From JANYCG01 sp031397915 (GTDB lineage: Bacteria > Pseudomonadota > Gammaproteobacteria > Burkholderiales > Burkholderiaceae_C), in assembly GCA_031397915.1 (NCBI GenBank), contig JANNMM010000034.1:1-41031 (forward strand): a stretch of DNA of 41,031 bases. Reading direction: 5' to 3'. Positions 1-8,743 of this stretch are shown piece by piece. The notes under the pieces were generated by a model. The model was not told the DNA's origin. It did no database searches and saw nothing but the letters and a program-made list of their open reading frames with translations. A program made the position numbers and the translations under genes. Numbering within the stretch: the stretch's first letter is position 1; the number at the start of each line of letters is the position of its first letter.

Positions 1-126
1 ATAGCAGCCGGCAACGCCGACCTGGCCGGCGAATGGATGCACAAACACCTGGTGGATTTCCAGCGCGGCTACGCCTTGGCAGGCATTCCGATGAACACAC
101 CCCTGCAATCGACGGATTTTTCATAG
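1..126 (+). CDS. GntR-family regulator, FCD-type C-terminus (partial, 5' end outside window)
   Basis: The reading frame is open from base 1 and ends at TAG 124-126, giving 41 residues. It contains the stretch MHKHLVDFQRGYALAGIP. An acidic or alanine-rich helix followed by M-x-x-H-[IL]-x-D-F resembles the last helix of the FCD ligand-binding domain of FadR-type GntR repressors, where a His helps bind a metal or organic acid. The same-strand importer starts 96 bp downstream, so this protein may control it, but that is inference. The DNA-binding domain lies outside the window, so the call rests on a short tail. Confidence 0.45.
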   Translation: MAAGNADLAGEWMHKHLVDFQRGYALAGIPMNTPLQSTDFS

Positions 127-181
127 GCGCCCACCCGTGACTTGCCCCACTTTGCCACCAGCCTGATATGTTCACGCCACC

Positions 182-203
182 TGCGGCACCAAGCCGCACT
201 TTT
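182..203 (+). terminator. Hairpin followed by a T-run between the regulator tail and the importer operon
   Basis: TGCGGC (182-187) and GCCGCA (193-198) form a perfect 6-bp stem with a 5-nt loop, followed directly by CTTTT. This looks like a short intrinsic terminator. It sits 7 nt before the AAGGAG ribosome-binding site of the next gene, so it could end the upstream transcript, attenuate entry into the importer operon, or protect the 5' end of its mRNA. Confidence 0.4.
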
Positions 204-222
204 AACCCCAAGGAGACTTCCC

Positions 223-1551
223 ATGAAATCTGGAACCCCGCATTCTGCAAAGCCCGCCAGCCGTTGGCGCAAGGCCTGTGTTGCAAGCGCCGTGGCGCTG
301 GTCACCGCAATGGCGGCCGCCCCGGCGCTGGCGCAGGAGACGTTCAAGGTCGGCATCGTCAGCTTTCTCTCGGGCCAGGCAGCCGAGAGTTTTGGTGTTC
401 CCGCCATCAACGGTGCCAAGGTGCTGGTGGACGCCTTTAACAAAGGTGCCGCCCCAGCGCCCTACAACAAAGTCGGCTTTGGCGGCATGAAGATCGAGCC
501 CATTTATGTCGATGAGAACGGCGGCGCCACCAAGCAGGTGCAGGAAATGCGCGCCCTCTATGACCGCGACAAGGTCGACGCTGTCGTCGGTTACGTGGGC
601 TCGGGCGACTGCCTGGCGGTGGCTCCAGTGGCTGAAGAGATGAAGAAATTCCTCATTCTTTACGACTGCGGCACCCCGCGCATTTTTGAGGACGGCAAAT
701 ACAACTACGTGTTCCGCACGGCCGCCCACGCCGCCATGGACAACGTGGCATTGGCGCTTTATCTGAAGGCCAAAGGCGTGAAGGTGGAGACCTACAACAT
801 GATCCACCAGGACTACGCCTGGGGGCAAGACAGCAAGAAAGACTTCATGCTGAGCATGGGCCAGATCTACAAAGGCGCAAAATCAGACGCCGATTTGTTG
901 CCCAAGTTTGGCGCTGGCCAATATGGCACGGAGATCTCCGCGCTCCTGAACAAACCGGCCGACATCCTGCACTCCAGCCTCTGGGGTGGCGACTTGCAGG
1001 CCTTCATTTTGCAAGGCAGCGCGCGCGGGCTGTTCCAGAAGCAAAACGCCGTCTTCTCTGCAGCCGACCACGTCTTGCCGGGCCTGGGCGAAAAGATGCC
1101 CAATGGTGTGATCCTCGGTGCCCGGGGTGCCTACGGCCTGATGTCGCCCAAGTCGGCCTTGAACGACTGGTGGTTTGACCTCTACCAAAAGGCCAACAAC
1201 GTCTACCCGGTGCAGGCCCCGTACCGCATGGCGCAGGCGTTGCTGGGTTTGAAGCTTGCAGCAGAAAAAGCCATGGCAGCCAACGGCGGAAAGAAGCCGA
1301 CACATGAGCAACTCGCTGCCGCGCTCAAAGGCAGCAGCTGGGAGTCGCCTGCCGGCATGATCCGCATGACGCTCGCCGACGGCCACCAGGCGATCCAGGA
1401 CACCGCGATTGGCAAAACCCGCTGGGATGCCGGCAAAAAAATGGTGATGATCGACGACATCATGCGATTCCCGGCCGAGTGTGTGAACCCGCCTGCCAAC
1501 ATGAAGAGTGAAGACTGGATGAAAGCCGGCTTCCCGGGCGCGAAGTGCTGA
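223..1551 (+). CDS. ABC transporter substrate-binding protein, Liv/HAAT type
   Basis: This 442-residue periplasmic binding protein (type 1 fold, Peripla_BP_6 family) should capture a small polar substrate and deliver it to the permease encoded downstream. The start at 223 is chosen because AAGGAG (210-215) lies 7 nt upstream and the protein then opens with a good Sec signal: Arg/Lys near residues 14-17, a hydrophobic core, and an ALA site at 35-37. The mature part starts at about Gln38 with ETFKVGIVSFLSGQAAESFG, typical of the family. Two cysteines (in GSGDC and YDCG) might form a disulfide. The substrate cannot be read from sequence: branched-chain amino acids, amides, urea or aromatic acids are all carried by relatives. 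It is the first gene of a five-gene operon. Confidence 0.85.
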   Translation: MKSGTPHSAKPASRWRKACVASAVALVTAMAAAPALAQETFKVGIVSFLSGQAAESFGVPAINGAKVLVDAFNKGAAPAPYNKVGFGGMKIEPIYVDENGGATKQVQEMRALYDRDKVDAVVGYVGSGDCLAVAPVAEEMKKFLILYDCGTPRIFEDGKYNYVFRTAAHAAMDNVALALYLKAKGVKVETYNMIHQDYAWGQDSKKDFMLSMGQIYKGAKSDADLLPKFGAGQYGTEISALLNKPADILHSSLWGGDLQAFILQGSARGLFQKQNAVFSAADHVLPGLGEKMPNGVILGARGAYGLMSPKSALNDWWFDLYQKANNVYPVQAPYRMAQALLGLKLAAEKAMAANGGKKPTHEQLAAALKGSSWESPAGMIRMTLADGHQAIQDTAIGKTRWDAGKKMVMIDDIMRFPAECVNPPANMKSEDWMKAGFPGAKC

Positions 1552-1592
1552 GCCCAATCACTTCAAACCATTGACGCGAAAGCCCCAACACC

Positions 1593-2489
1593 ATGAATTT
1601 ATTGGCCACTATCCTGATCGATGGCGTGACCTACGCCTCCTGGCTGTTCATTGTGGCGCTGGGGCTGACGCTGGTGTTCGGCGTCCTGAAAATCCTGAAC
1701 ATCGCCCACGGCAGCTTTTATGCCGTGGGCGCCTACGCCGGGGCCAGCCTGGTCACCTGGCTGTTGTCGATGAAAGTCTCTCCCGCCTTGAGTGTGGTGG
1801 CGCTGCTGCTGGCGGCGGTCGGTGTGGCCGCGTTGCTGGCGCCCCTGGTCGAGCGCGGCCTGCTGCGCATGTTTTACGGCCGCGACGAGGTCCTGCTGGT
1901 GCTGGTCACCTACGCGCTGTTTCTGATGCTCGAAGACATCACCAAACTGGTATGGGGTGTCAACCCGTATTACGTGTCGGACACCTACCAGGCGTTTGGC
2001 AACTTGAATCTGGGGGGCTTGAGTTATGTGGGTTATGACCTGATGCTGGTCGGCATGGCCGTGGTGTGCGGTGTGGTGACCTGGTGGGCGCTCAACCACA
2101 CGCGCCAGGGGAAAATTGTCACGTCTGTGATTCACAGCGCCGAAGTCGCGGCCAGCATGGGCGTGAACGTCTCGCGCATATACACCCTGGCCTTCATGGT
2201 GGGCGTGTTCTTTGCAGCCGTGGGCGGCGCGTTGACGGCCCCCATGATTTCCGTGCAGCCGGGCCTCAGCGTGGGCGTGATCATCGTCAGCTTTGCCGTG
2301 GTCATCATCGGTGGTTTGGGCAGCATCGAAGGTGCGGCGATTGGCGCTTTGGTGGTTGGCCTGGCGCGTTCGGCCTCGGTGCACATCTGGCCGCCGGCCG
2401 AGCTGTTCAGCATCTATGTGGTGATGGCGGCGATTCTGGTGTTCAAGCCCGAAGGGCTGTTTCAGCGCATTCAGGCGCGCAAGATTTAG
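1593..2489 (+). CDS. livH: Branched-chain amino acid-type ABC permease, LivH family
   Basis: This 298-residue integral membrane protein has about eight hydrophobic segments and forms one half of the inner-membrane channel with the LivM-like partner. Family marks include the N-terminal LTLVFGVLKILNIAHGSFY and the C-terminal glycine-rich stretch VVIIGGLGSIEGAAIGALVV, which contains the coupling region for the ATPases. Length is usual for LivH. It follows the binding protein after 41 bp and precedes the second permease by 7 bp, so it is co-transcribed. The symbol gives the family, not a proven leucine specificity. Confidence 0.88.
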   Translation: MNLLATILIDGVTYASWLFIVALGLTLVFGVLKILNIAHGSFYAVGAYAGASLVTWLLSMKVSPALSVVALLLAAVGVAALLAPLVERGLLRMFYGRDEVLLVLVTYALFLMLEDITKLVWGVNPYYVSDTYQAFGNLNLGGLSYVGYDLMLVGMAVVCGVVTWWALNHTRQGKIVTSVIHSAEVAASMGVNVSRIYTLAFMVGVFFAAVGGALTAPMISVQPGLSVGVIIVSFAVVIIGGLGSIEGAAIGALVVGLARSASVHIWPPAELFSIYVVMAAILVFKPEGLFQRIQARKI

Positions 2490-2496
2490 GCGCGCC

Positions 2497-3483
2497 ATGC
2501 AGGCAACCACTTCCACCTCCCATTCTTCCGTATCCACCTACTCCGTGAGGCGCCTGCTGGTCATCACCGGCATGGCCTTGGTGGCCCTGCTGGCGGGCGG
2601 GTTTCTGGTGCCCAAATGGATGGTGTCGCTGGGCACCATCGCATTTGCCAACGGCCTGGTGTCGCTGGGCATATTGATCATGATGCGCAGCGGCGTGGTG
2701 CCGTTTGGCCAGGGCCTTGTGTTTGCAGCAGGCGGCTACGCGGCGGCGCTGGCCTTCAACCGGCTGGGCCTCACGGACGTGTTGGCCCTCAGCGCCCTGG
2801 GCGGCGCCAGCGCCTTGCTGATCGCAGCCCCGTTCGCCCCGATGCTGGCCCGTTACCGGGGCATCTTTTTTGCCATGTTGACGCTGGCACTTTCGATGGT
2901 GCTTTATGGTGTGCTGGTCAAAACCGAGGTGCTCGGCGGCTCGGACGGTTTCAATGTCACGCAGCCTACCCTGTTTGGCATGCGCGCACCGCAGGGCCAG
3001 GTGCAGTTGATGTTGTGGTGTGTCACGGCCACACTCTCCTGCGGGCTGGCCGCGCTGGTGCGCCTGTACTGCGATTCGCACCGGGGCCTGCTTTCAATGG
3101 CGGTGCGCGACAACGAGCTGCGCGTGGAGTACCTCGGGCAATCCGTGGCCAACATCGTCGCCTGGAACTACGTGATCGCCGCAGGGCTCGGCGGTGTGGG
3201 CGGCGCCCTGAGCGTGATGGCGCTGGGCCATATCGACCCCAATTTCAGCTACTGGACCACCTCGGGCGAGTTTGTTTTTGTGGCGATCCTGGCTGGACAC
3301 CAAAGTGTGGTGGCGATCCTGGCCGGCTCCTTCTTGCTGGAGCTGGTGCGCTCGTTCTCGAGCTCCTATTTCCCCAACACCTGGCAGTTCGCGTTGGGGC
3401 TTTTCCTGCTGCTGGTGATCCGCTTCCTGCCGGACGGCCTGGGCTCGCTGGCTGAGCGATTCAAACGCGGGGGCAAATCATGA
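2497..3483 (+). CDS. livM: Branched-chain amino acid-type ABC permease, LivM family
   Basis: This 328-residue multi-spanning permease is the partner of LivH. Visible family features are FGQGLVFAAGGYAAAL near residue 70, YRGIFFAMLTLALSMVLYG in the middle, and the coupling segment SVMALGHIDPNFSYWTTSGE. There is an N-terminal cytoplasmic Ser/Thr-rich leader of about 20 residues. Its TGA stop overlaps the ATG of the next gene (ATGA at 3480-3483), which suggests translational coupling to the first ATPase. Confidence 0.87.
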   Translation: MQATTSTSHSSVSTYSVRRLLVITGMALVALLAGGFLVPKWMVSLGTIAFANGLVSLGILIMMRSGVVPFGQGLVFAAGGYAAALAFNRLGLTDVLALSALGGASALLIAAPFAPMLARYRGIFFAMLTLALSMVLYGVLVKTEVLGGSDGFNVTQPTLFGMRAPQGQVQLMLWCVTATLSCGLAALVRLYCDSHRGLLSMAVRDNELRVEYLGQSVANIVAWNYVIAAGLGGVGGALSVMALGHIDPNFSYWTTSGEFVFVAILAGHQSVVAILAGSFLLELVRSFSSSYFPNTWQFALGLFLLLVIRFLPDGLGSLAERFKRGGKS

Positions 3484-4301
3484 ACAGCACCGCCTCATCC
3501 ACCCTTCAATCCGCGCAACCCGTGTTGTCGGCACGTGGCCTGCAACGCACATTCGGCGCAGTGGTTGCAGCGGCCGATGTGAACATCGATGTCGCCGCTG
3601 GTGAACGCCTGTGCCTGATTGGCAGCAATGGCGCAGGCAAAACCACCTTCGTCAACATGATCACGGGATACCTCAAACCCAGCGCGGGGCATATTTTCCT
3701 GGCAGGTGAAGACATTACCCAACGCACGCCGCGCGAGATCACCCGCAGGGGCGTCGCGCGCTCGTTCCAGATTCCGCAACTGTGTTTGCCGATGACGGTG
3801 CTCGACAACGTCTTGACCGCCCTGCATTGCGGCCAGGGCAACAGCCAGTTCCTGAAAAACGCGCGCGATCAGGCCTCTGTGGCCCATGCCATGGACCTGC
3901 TCAGCCGCTTTGGCCTGGCCCAACATGCAGCGCGACCGGTGCTGGAATTGCCCGGTGGCGTGCGCAAACTGCTGGACATTGCCATGGCGCTCACCGGTCA
4001 ACCCCGCGTCTTGCTGCTGGACGAACCGACCAGCGGCGTCAGTGCGGACGAAAAATTCAGCACCATGGACACCGTGATGAACGCCATTGAACGCAGTGCC
4101 GGCAGTGCACCGGTCACCGTGATTTTTGTTGAGCACGACATGGACATCGTGCAGCGCTACGCCAGCCGCGTCGCCGCTTTTTACAGTGGCCGCGTGATAG
4201 CAGACGGGCTGGCAGAAAACGTGTTGCAAGACCCCGAAGTGCAACGTTACGTCACCGGATCCACCCGCCCTGCGCCTCAGGGCAAGGAGGCCACCGCATG
4301 A
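3480..4301 (+). CDS. livG: ABC transporter ATP-binding protein, LivG family
   Basis: This 273-residue cytoplasmic ATPase energises the importer. It shows Walker A (GSNGAGKTT), the LivG-type Q-loop context GVARSFQIPQL, a signature region written LPGGVRKLLDIAMAL instead of the usual LSxGxQ, Walker B with catalytic Glu (VLLLDEPTSG) and the switch His (FVEHDMDIV). The signature has PGG for SGG, a conservative change seen among LivG relatives. It overlaps both neighbours by ATGA, and its C-terminal VLQDPEVQRYVTG matches the usual LivG ending. Confidence 0.88.
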   Translation: MNSTASSTLQSAQPVLSARGLQRTFGAVVAAADVNIDVAAGERLCLIGSNGAGKTTFVNMITGYLKPSAGHIFLAGEDITQRTPREITRRGVARSFQIPQLCLPMTVLDNVLTALHCGQGNSQFLKNARDQASVAHAMDLLSRFGLAQHAARPVLELPGGVRKLLDIAMALTGQPRVLLLDEPTSGVSADEKFSTMDTVMNAIERSAGSAPVTVIFVEHDMDIVQRYASRVAAFYSGRVIADGLAENVLQDPEVQRYVTGSTRPAPQGKEATA

Positions 4302-4936
4302 TCACGCTTGAGTCCGCCCGGGTGGCGATCCACAACGTCGAAGTGCTGCGCGGCTTCTCCATCCGCATCGAGGCCGGAGCGATGGTCGGGCTGATTGGCC
4401 GCAACGGCGCGGGCAAAACCACGGTGATGCGCAGCATCATGGGCCATCTGCCGCTGTTGGGTGGCACGCTGAGAATGGATGACACCGACCTCGCCCACGC
4501 CCCGCCGCACGCGCGCGCGGCTTTGGGCATTGGCTACATGCCGGAGGACCGCGGTCTGGTGCCCGAGCTGACCGTGGAAGAAAACATCTGTCTGCCGTTG
4601 TGGGTGTCCAAAACCCTGCCCCTGCGCGAGCGCCTGGATTTTGTCTACAGCGTGTTGCCCGAGCTCCTGGAAATGCGCGAACGCCGCGCCATGCTGCTGT
4701 CGGGCGGACAGCAAAAAATGGTCGCTTTGGCCCGCGCCCTGTCAGTCGGCACGAAACTGCTGCTGCTGGACGAACCGTTTGAAGGCGTCGCCCCTGCCCT
4801 GTCGCAACGCCTCTCCGAAGTGGTCGGCAAACTGCGCGGCAGCGGTCTTTCCGTATTGATCAGCCAGAGCGACCTGAACCACTCGAAGAGCTTGCTTGAT
4901 GCCGAAGTGGTGATCGAACGCGGGGCGAATGTTTAA
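4298..4936 (+). CDS. livF: ABC transporter ATP-binding protein, LivF family (short C-terminus)
   Basis: This is the second ATPase of the importer, 212 residues. Walker A (GRNGAGKTT), Q-loop region (GYMPEDRGLVPELTVEENI), signature (LLSGGQQKM) and Walker B (LLLLDEPFEG) are intact. LivF proteins are usually about 230-240 residues and end with a G-x-x-x-x-L-x-x-D-P-x-V-R-x-x-Y-L-type tail. Here the chain stops right after EVVIERGANV. The switch region reads ISQSDLNHS in place of the common VEQN. The catalytic core is complete, so it is probably functional. A repeat element begins 30 bp after the stop. Confidence 0.85.
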   Translation: MITLESARVAIHNVEVLRGFSIRIEAGAMVGLIGRNGAGKTTVMRSIMGHLPLLGGTLRMDDTDLAHAPPHARAALGIGYMPEDRGLVPELTVEENICLPLWVSKTLPLRERLDFVYSVLPELLEMRERRAMLLSGGQQKMVALARALSVGTKLLLLDEPFEGVAPALSQRLSEVVGKLRGSGLSVLISQSDLNHSKSLLDAEVVIERGANV

Positions 4937-4965
4937 GAAATCGGTCGTGGCTCTACGACACGAAA

Positions 4966-5006
4966 TGCTATAATTAATATAGCAAACTATTCAATTAATT
5001 CGTGAC
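4966..5006 (-). repeat. Copy A of a 41-bp dispersed AT-rich element
   Basis: Read on the minus strand, the element starts with GTCACG and ends with TGCTAT-N7-ATAGCA, a 6-bp inverted repeat (7 bp if the next A/T pair is counted). It has the same 41-bp length as copies at 14846-14886 and 34489-34529; by hand count 34 of 41 positions match the first and 32 of 41 the second. It lies between the convergent ends of livF and tldD, where the stem could also help end transcription, although there is no T-run. Confidence 0.75.
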
Positions 5007-5090
5007 TCGACGCTCGAAATCTATCGTAACTTATCGATTTAGGAAAAATTCGGTCCCCGTCAACCCCAATTTGGGTATGATTGGTCGAAC

Positions 5091-6551
5091 TCAGGCCGTT
5101 CCACCCACCGTCAAGCCATCAATCCGCAATGTCGGCTGCCCCACACCCACGGGCACGCTCTGGCCTTCTTTGCCGCAGGTGCCTACGCCACTGTCGAGTT
5201 TCATGTCGTTGCCGATCATGCTGACGCGTTTCAGGCACTCAGGGCCACTGCCGACCAGGGTGGCGCCTTTGACGGGGTACAAAATCTTGCCGTTCTCCAC
5301 CCAATACGCTTCACTGGCCGAGAAGACGAATTTGCCGCTGGTGATGTCGACCTGCCCGCCACCGAAATTGGTGGCGTAGAGGCCCTTCTTGATACTGGCG
5401 ACGATTTCCTTCGGGTCTTTGTCACCGGCGGTCATGTAGGTGTTGGTCATGCGAGGCATCGGCACATGGGCGTAACTTTCGCGCCGGCCGTTGCCGGTGG
5501 GTTTCACGCCCATCAGGCGCGCGTTGAGCGAGTCCTGGATGTAGCCCTTCAAGATGCCGTCTTCGATCAGCACGTTTTTCTGGCTGGCATGGCCTTCGTC
5601 GTCCACGTTCAGGGAGCCGCGCCGGTCGGTGATGGTGCCGTCGTCCAGCACGGTCACGCCTTTGGCCGCAACACGTTTGCCGATCTTGCCGCTGAAGGCG
5701 CTGGAGCCTTTGCGGTTGAAGTCGCCCTCGAGGCCGTGGCCGATGGCTTCGTGCAGCAAGATGCCGGGCCAGCCCGGGCCTAAAACAACCGTCATTTCAC
5801 CGGCCGGTGCGGGGCGCGACTCGAGGTTGGTCAAGGCTGCCTTCACGGCTTCGTTCACGTATTGTTCGATGCAGGCGTCGTCAAAATACGCCAGGCCAAA
5901 ACGCCCGCCGCCACCGGCCGAGCCGACTTCGCGGCGGCCATTTTGCTCGGCGATCACGGTCACGCTCAAGCGCACCAAGGGGCGGACGTCGGCGGCAAGA
6001 GTGCCGTCGGCGCGTGCGACCATCACCACGTCGTATTCACTGGCCAAACCGGCCATCACCTGTGCCACGCGCGGGTCTTTGGCGCGGGCGAGCGTTTCGA
6101 CTTTGCCGAGCAGGCCGACTTTGGCGGTGCTGTCCAGGGTGCTGATCGGGTCGAGGTCTTTGTAGAGCGTGCGGCTTTTGGAGACCTTGATGGCGTTGGC
6201 CTTGACCTTTGCGTTTTTGGAAGCGACAGAGATCGCCCGCACGGTGCGCGCCGCATCCAGCAGCGAGGCTTCGGAGATGTCGTCGGAATACGCAAACGCC
6301 GTTTTTTCGCCGCTGACAGCCCGCACGCCCACACCTTGGTCAATGCTGAAGGAGCCGGTCTTGACGATGCCTTCTTCCAGGCTCCAGCCTTCGGAGCGGG
6401 TGTACTGGAAGTACAGATCAGCGTCGTCCACCTTGTGAGCGCGGATTTCACTGAGCGCTTTGGCCAGATGGGTTTCATCCAGGCCGAAGGGCGTGAGCAA
6501 GAGGGATTTGGCGATGGCCAAACGTTCGATGGTGGGTTCTCGAGAAATCAT
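5091..6551 (-). CDS. tldD: Metalloprotease TldD
   Basis: This 486-residue protein is the catalytic subunit of the TldD/TldE (PmbA) peptidase, which trims unfolded leader peptides, for example of microcins and other modified peptides, and the CcdA antitoxin. The zinc motif HExxxH is present as LLHEAIGHGLEGD near residue 270. Conserved TldD features also include the glycine run GSAGGGGRFG and the C-terminal VGSGPECLKRVSMIGNDM. Length is normal. The partner tldE is not in the window. It is the last gene of the minus-strand group starting at rodA, 79 bp after the dehydrogenase gene, and it ends facing livF. Confidence 0.93.
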   Translation of the reverse strand: MISREPTIERLAIAKSLLLTPFGLDETHLAKALSEIRAHKVDDADLYFQYTRSEGWSLEEGIVKTGSFSIDQGVGVRAVSGEKTAFAYSDDISEASLLDAARTVRAISVASKNAKVKANAIKVSKSRTLYKDLDPISTLDSTAKVGLLGKVETLARAKDPRVAQVMAGLASEYDVVMVARADGTLAADVRPLVRLSVTVIAEQNGRREVGSAGGGGRFGLAYFDDACIEQYVNEAVKAALTNLESRPAPAGEMTVVLGPGWPGILLHEAIGHGLEGDFNRKGSSAFSGKIGKRVAAKGVTVLDDGTITDRRGSLNVDDEGHASQKNVLIEDGILKGYIQDSLNARLMGVKPTGNGRRESYAHVPMPRMTNTYMTAGDKDPKEIVASIKKGLYATNFGGGQVDITSGKFVFSASEAYWVENGKILYPVKGATLVGSGPECLKRVSMIGNDMKLDSGVGTCGKEGQSVPVGVGQPTLRIDGLTVGGTA

Positions 6552-6630
6552 CCAGCCATTTTAGGCCGCAGCGTCGCAGCGCCCCAATTCAGGGACATTC
6601 AGGGGAAATGCAGGGTGATTACCCAGTTGA

Positions 6631-7506
6631 TCAAGGACGGCTGAGCCATTTGAACAGCGCCGCATCGTCTTCACCCGCAAGGCCGCCCGCGCTGGCAGCG
6701 GCAAATACCTGGCTTGCCGCAGTGCCCAGCGGCCCCTCAAACCGGGCGGAATTCGCTGCCGCCACCGCCAGGCGTGTGTCTTTCTCCAAAAGCGTCATGT
6801 GGGCGCGCGGCGCGTAGTCACCCGCGATGGCGCGGCGCATGCGGTCACTGCCGACCCAGCTTTGGCCGCTGGACTGTTCGATCACGTCCAGCGTCTTGCT
6901 CAAATCCAGGCCCATTTTTTTCGCCATCGCCATCGCCTCGGCCGCGCCCACCAGGTTGATGCCGGCCAGCAGGTTGTTGACGAGTTTGGTGCGGGCCGCG
7001 TCACCCACTTTCTGGCTCACATGGAACAGCTTGTCAGACAGCGCATTCAACAAAGCGGCGTGCTGCGCAAACACTTCATTGCGGCAGGCGACCATCAGGC
7101 TCATCGTGCCGTCTGCCGCACGCGCGGGGCCGCCCGACATGGGCGCGTCAATCAGCCGCACCGCCAACGGCTGCAGCGACTGCGCGAAACCTTCCACATC
7201 TTCGGGCGCGAGTGTGGGGCACATCACCACAGTGCCCCCGGGCTTCAGGGCCGAAGCAATGCCCTGCGCCCCGAACAAGACCTCGTGGCTTTGTTTCGCG
7301 TCAACCACGCAAACAATGGTCACTACAGAATTTATAGCGACTTGCGAAGGCTTTTCGTGACTCAGGGCACCAATTTCTTCAAGACTTCGGACTTTTTCCG
7401 GGTCAATGTCGCACACCGAAACCGGCCAGCCTTTGGCCAACAAATTGCGCGCCATGCCACCACCCATATTGCCGATTCCGACTATGCCCACCGCGAATTT
7501 TTCCAT
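6631..7506 (-). CDS. NAD(P)-dependent beta-hydroxyacid dehydrogenase (3-hydroxyisobutyrate dehydrogenase family)
   Basis: The 291-residue chain has an N-terminal Rossmann fold (VGIVGIGNMGGGMARNL), the substrate-binding signature DAPMSGGPARAADGTMSLM and the catalytic lysine segment KVGDAARTKLVNN, the standard order for this superfamily. These enzymes oxidise small 3-hydroxy acids such as 3-hydroxyisobutyrate, tartronate semialdehyde-related acids or L-threonate. The exact substrate cannot be assigned; the motif pattern looks closest to LtnD/GarR-type members. It begins 7 bp after the rodA stop, so the two are co-transcribed although no functional link is obvious. Confidence 0.85.
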   Translation of the reverse strand: MEKFAVGIVGIGNMGGGMARNLLAKGWPVSVCDIDPEKVRSLEEIGALSHEKPSQVAINSVVTIVCVVDAKQSHEVLFGAQGIASALKPGGTVVMCPTLAPEDVEGFAQSLQPLAVRLIDAPMSGGPARAADGTMSLMVACRNEVFAQHAALLNALSDKLFHVSQKVGDAARTKLVNNLLAGINLVGAAEAMAMAKKMGLDLSKTLDVIEQSSGQSWVGSDRMRRAIAGDYAPRAHMTLLEKDTRLAVAAANSARFEGPLGTAASQVFAAASAGGLAGEDDAALFKWLSRP

Positions 7507-7513
7507 GGAATGA

Positions 7514-8668
7514 TCAGGTCTGCACCAACCGTTTGGATTTAGAAATCGACATCAAAATGCCCAGCCCCAACCCCAAAGTCACCATCGCCGTTCCGCCGTA
7601 GCTGATAAACGGCAAAGGCACGCCGACCACCGGCAAAATGCCGCTGACCATGCCCATGTTCACAAAGGCGTAGGTGAAAAAGATGAGCGTCACGCTGCCG
7701 GCGAGCAGGCGCGAAAAGAGGGTGGGCGCTTCCATCGCAATCATCAGGCCGCGGATGATGAGGAAAGCGAAAGCGATGATCAGGCCGACCACACCGGCCA
7801 GGCCAAATTCTTCTGAAAATGCCGCGAAGATGAAGTCGGTGGTGCGCTCTGGGATGAACTCGAGGTGCGTCTGGGTGCCTTGCATGAAGCCCTTGCCCCA
7901 AACACCACCCGAACCAATGGCGATCATGCCCTGGATGATGTGGAAACCCTTGCCCAGCGGGTCGCGCGTGGGGTCCAGCAAGGTGCAAATGCGCTGCTGC
8001 TGGTAGTCGCGCAAGAGCGGCCAGCTCACGCCATCGGCGCACAGCTGCGGCTCGAACACCACAACCAGCACCACCCCGACCAAACCCACCAGAACCGGCG
8101 GCAGAATGAGCCTCCAGGACAGCCCGGCAAAAAATATCACCCCGAGGCCTGCCGCCAGAATCAGGAGCGAGGTGCCCAGATCCGGCTGTTTCATGATGAG
8201 GCCCACCGGCAGCGCCAACAACAGCCCGGCCACGACAAAATCAAACGGCCGCAGATGCCCTTCGCGCTTCTGGAACCACCAGGCCAGCATCAGCGGTACG
8301 GCGATTTTCAGGATTTCGCTGGGCTGGATCACCACACCCACATTCACCCAGCGTTTGGCGCCTTTTTTGGTGATGCCAAACACCGCCACCGCGATCAGCA
8401 GGGCAACGCCAGCCACATACAGGGGGATGGCAAAGGTCATCAGGCGTTGCGGGGGAATCTGGGCCACCACAAACAGGATGGCACCGGCGATCAACATGTT
8501 GCGGCCGTGCAATTCAAACTGCGAGCCGTGGTCGAACCCGCTCGAATACATGGTGAGCAGCCCGGCACAGGCCAGCACAAACACCGCAAAAGCGAGCGGG
8601 CCGTCAAACCCGGTGAACCACGGCAGGATCCGGGCAGCGAGGGTCGGCTTTTCAAAAGTGGCAAGCAT
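7514..8668 (-). CDS. rodA: Peptidoglycan glycosyltransferase RodA (SEDS family)
   Basis: This 384-residue membrane protein with about ten segments polymerises lipid II during cell elongation together with PBP2. SEDS marks are visible: RWVNVGVVIQPSEILKIAVP, QPDLGTSLL, the loop PERTTDFIFAAFSEEFGLAG carrying the putative catalytic Asp, and GGTAMVTLGLGLGILMS at the C-terminus. The RodA-type opening (residues 17-45) and the PERTTDF wording separate it from FtsW in the dcw cluster. In many betaproteobacteria rodA follows mreBCD and mrdA; here the next gene upstream is a divergent esterase gene, so it is separated from that cluster. Confidence 0.92.
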   Translation of the reverse strand: MLATFEKPTLAARILPWFTGFDGPLAFAVFVLACAGLLTMYSSGFDHGSQFELHGRNMLIAGAILFVVAQIPPQRLMTFAIPLYVAGVALLIAVAVFGITKKGAKRWVNVGVVIQPSEILKIAVPLMLAWWFQKREGHLRPFDFVVAGLLLALPVGLIMKQPDLGTSLLILAAGLGVIFFAGLSWRLILPPVLVGLVGVVLVVVFEPQLCADGVSWPLLRDYQQQRICTLLDPTRDPLGKGFHIIQGMIAIGSGGVWGKGFMQGTQTHLEFIPERTTDFIFAAFSEEFGLAGVVGLIIAFAFLIIRGLMIAMEAPTLFSRLLAGSVTLIFFTYAFVNMGMVSGILPVVGVPLPFISYGGTAMVTLGLGLGILMSISKSKRLVQT

Positions 8669-8743
8669 GAGCAGCGATTATCCTGCGGTCTGCGCGGGCG
8701 CTTTGCCGACGCCGTGCCAAATTGCCACTTTTTGTACCCTGCC

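Noticed and set aside
7319..7338. GTCAC...TATAGC stretch resembling the 41-bp repeat ends
   Set aside because: Only 20 bp long, lies inside the dehydrogenase coding region and keeps its frame; probably chance.
7865..8743. Long upstream extension of the esterase frame
   Set aside because: It runs over the complement of rodA; the ATG at 8744 gives the normal family start.
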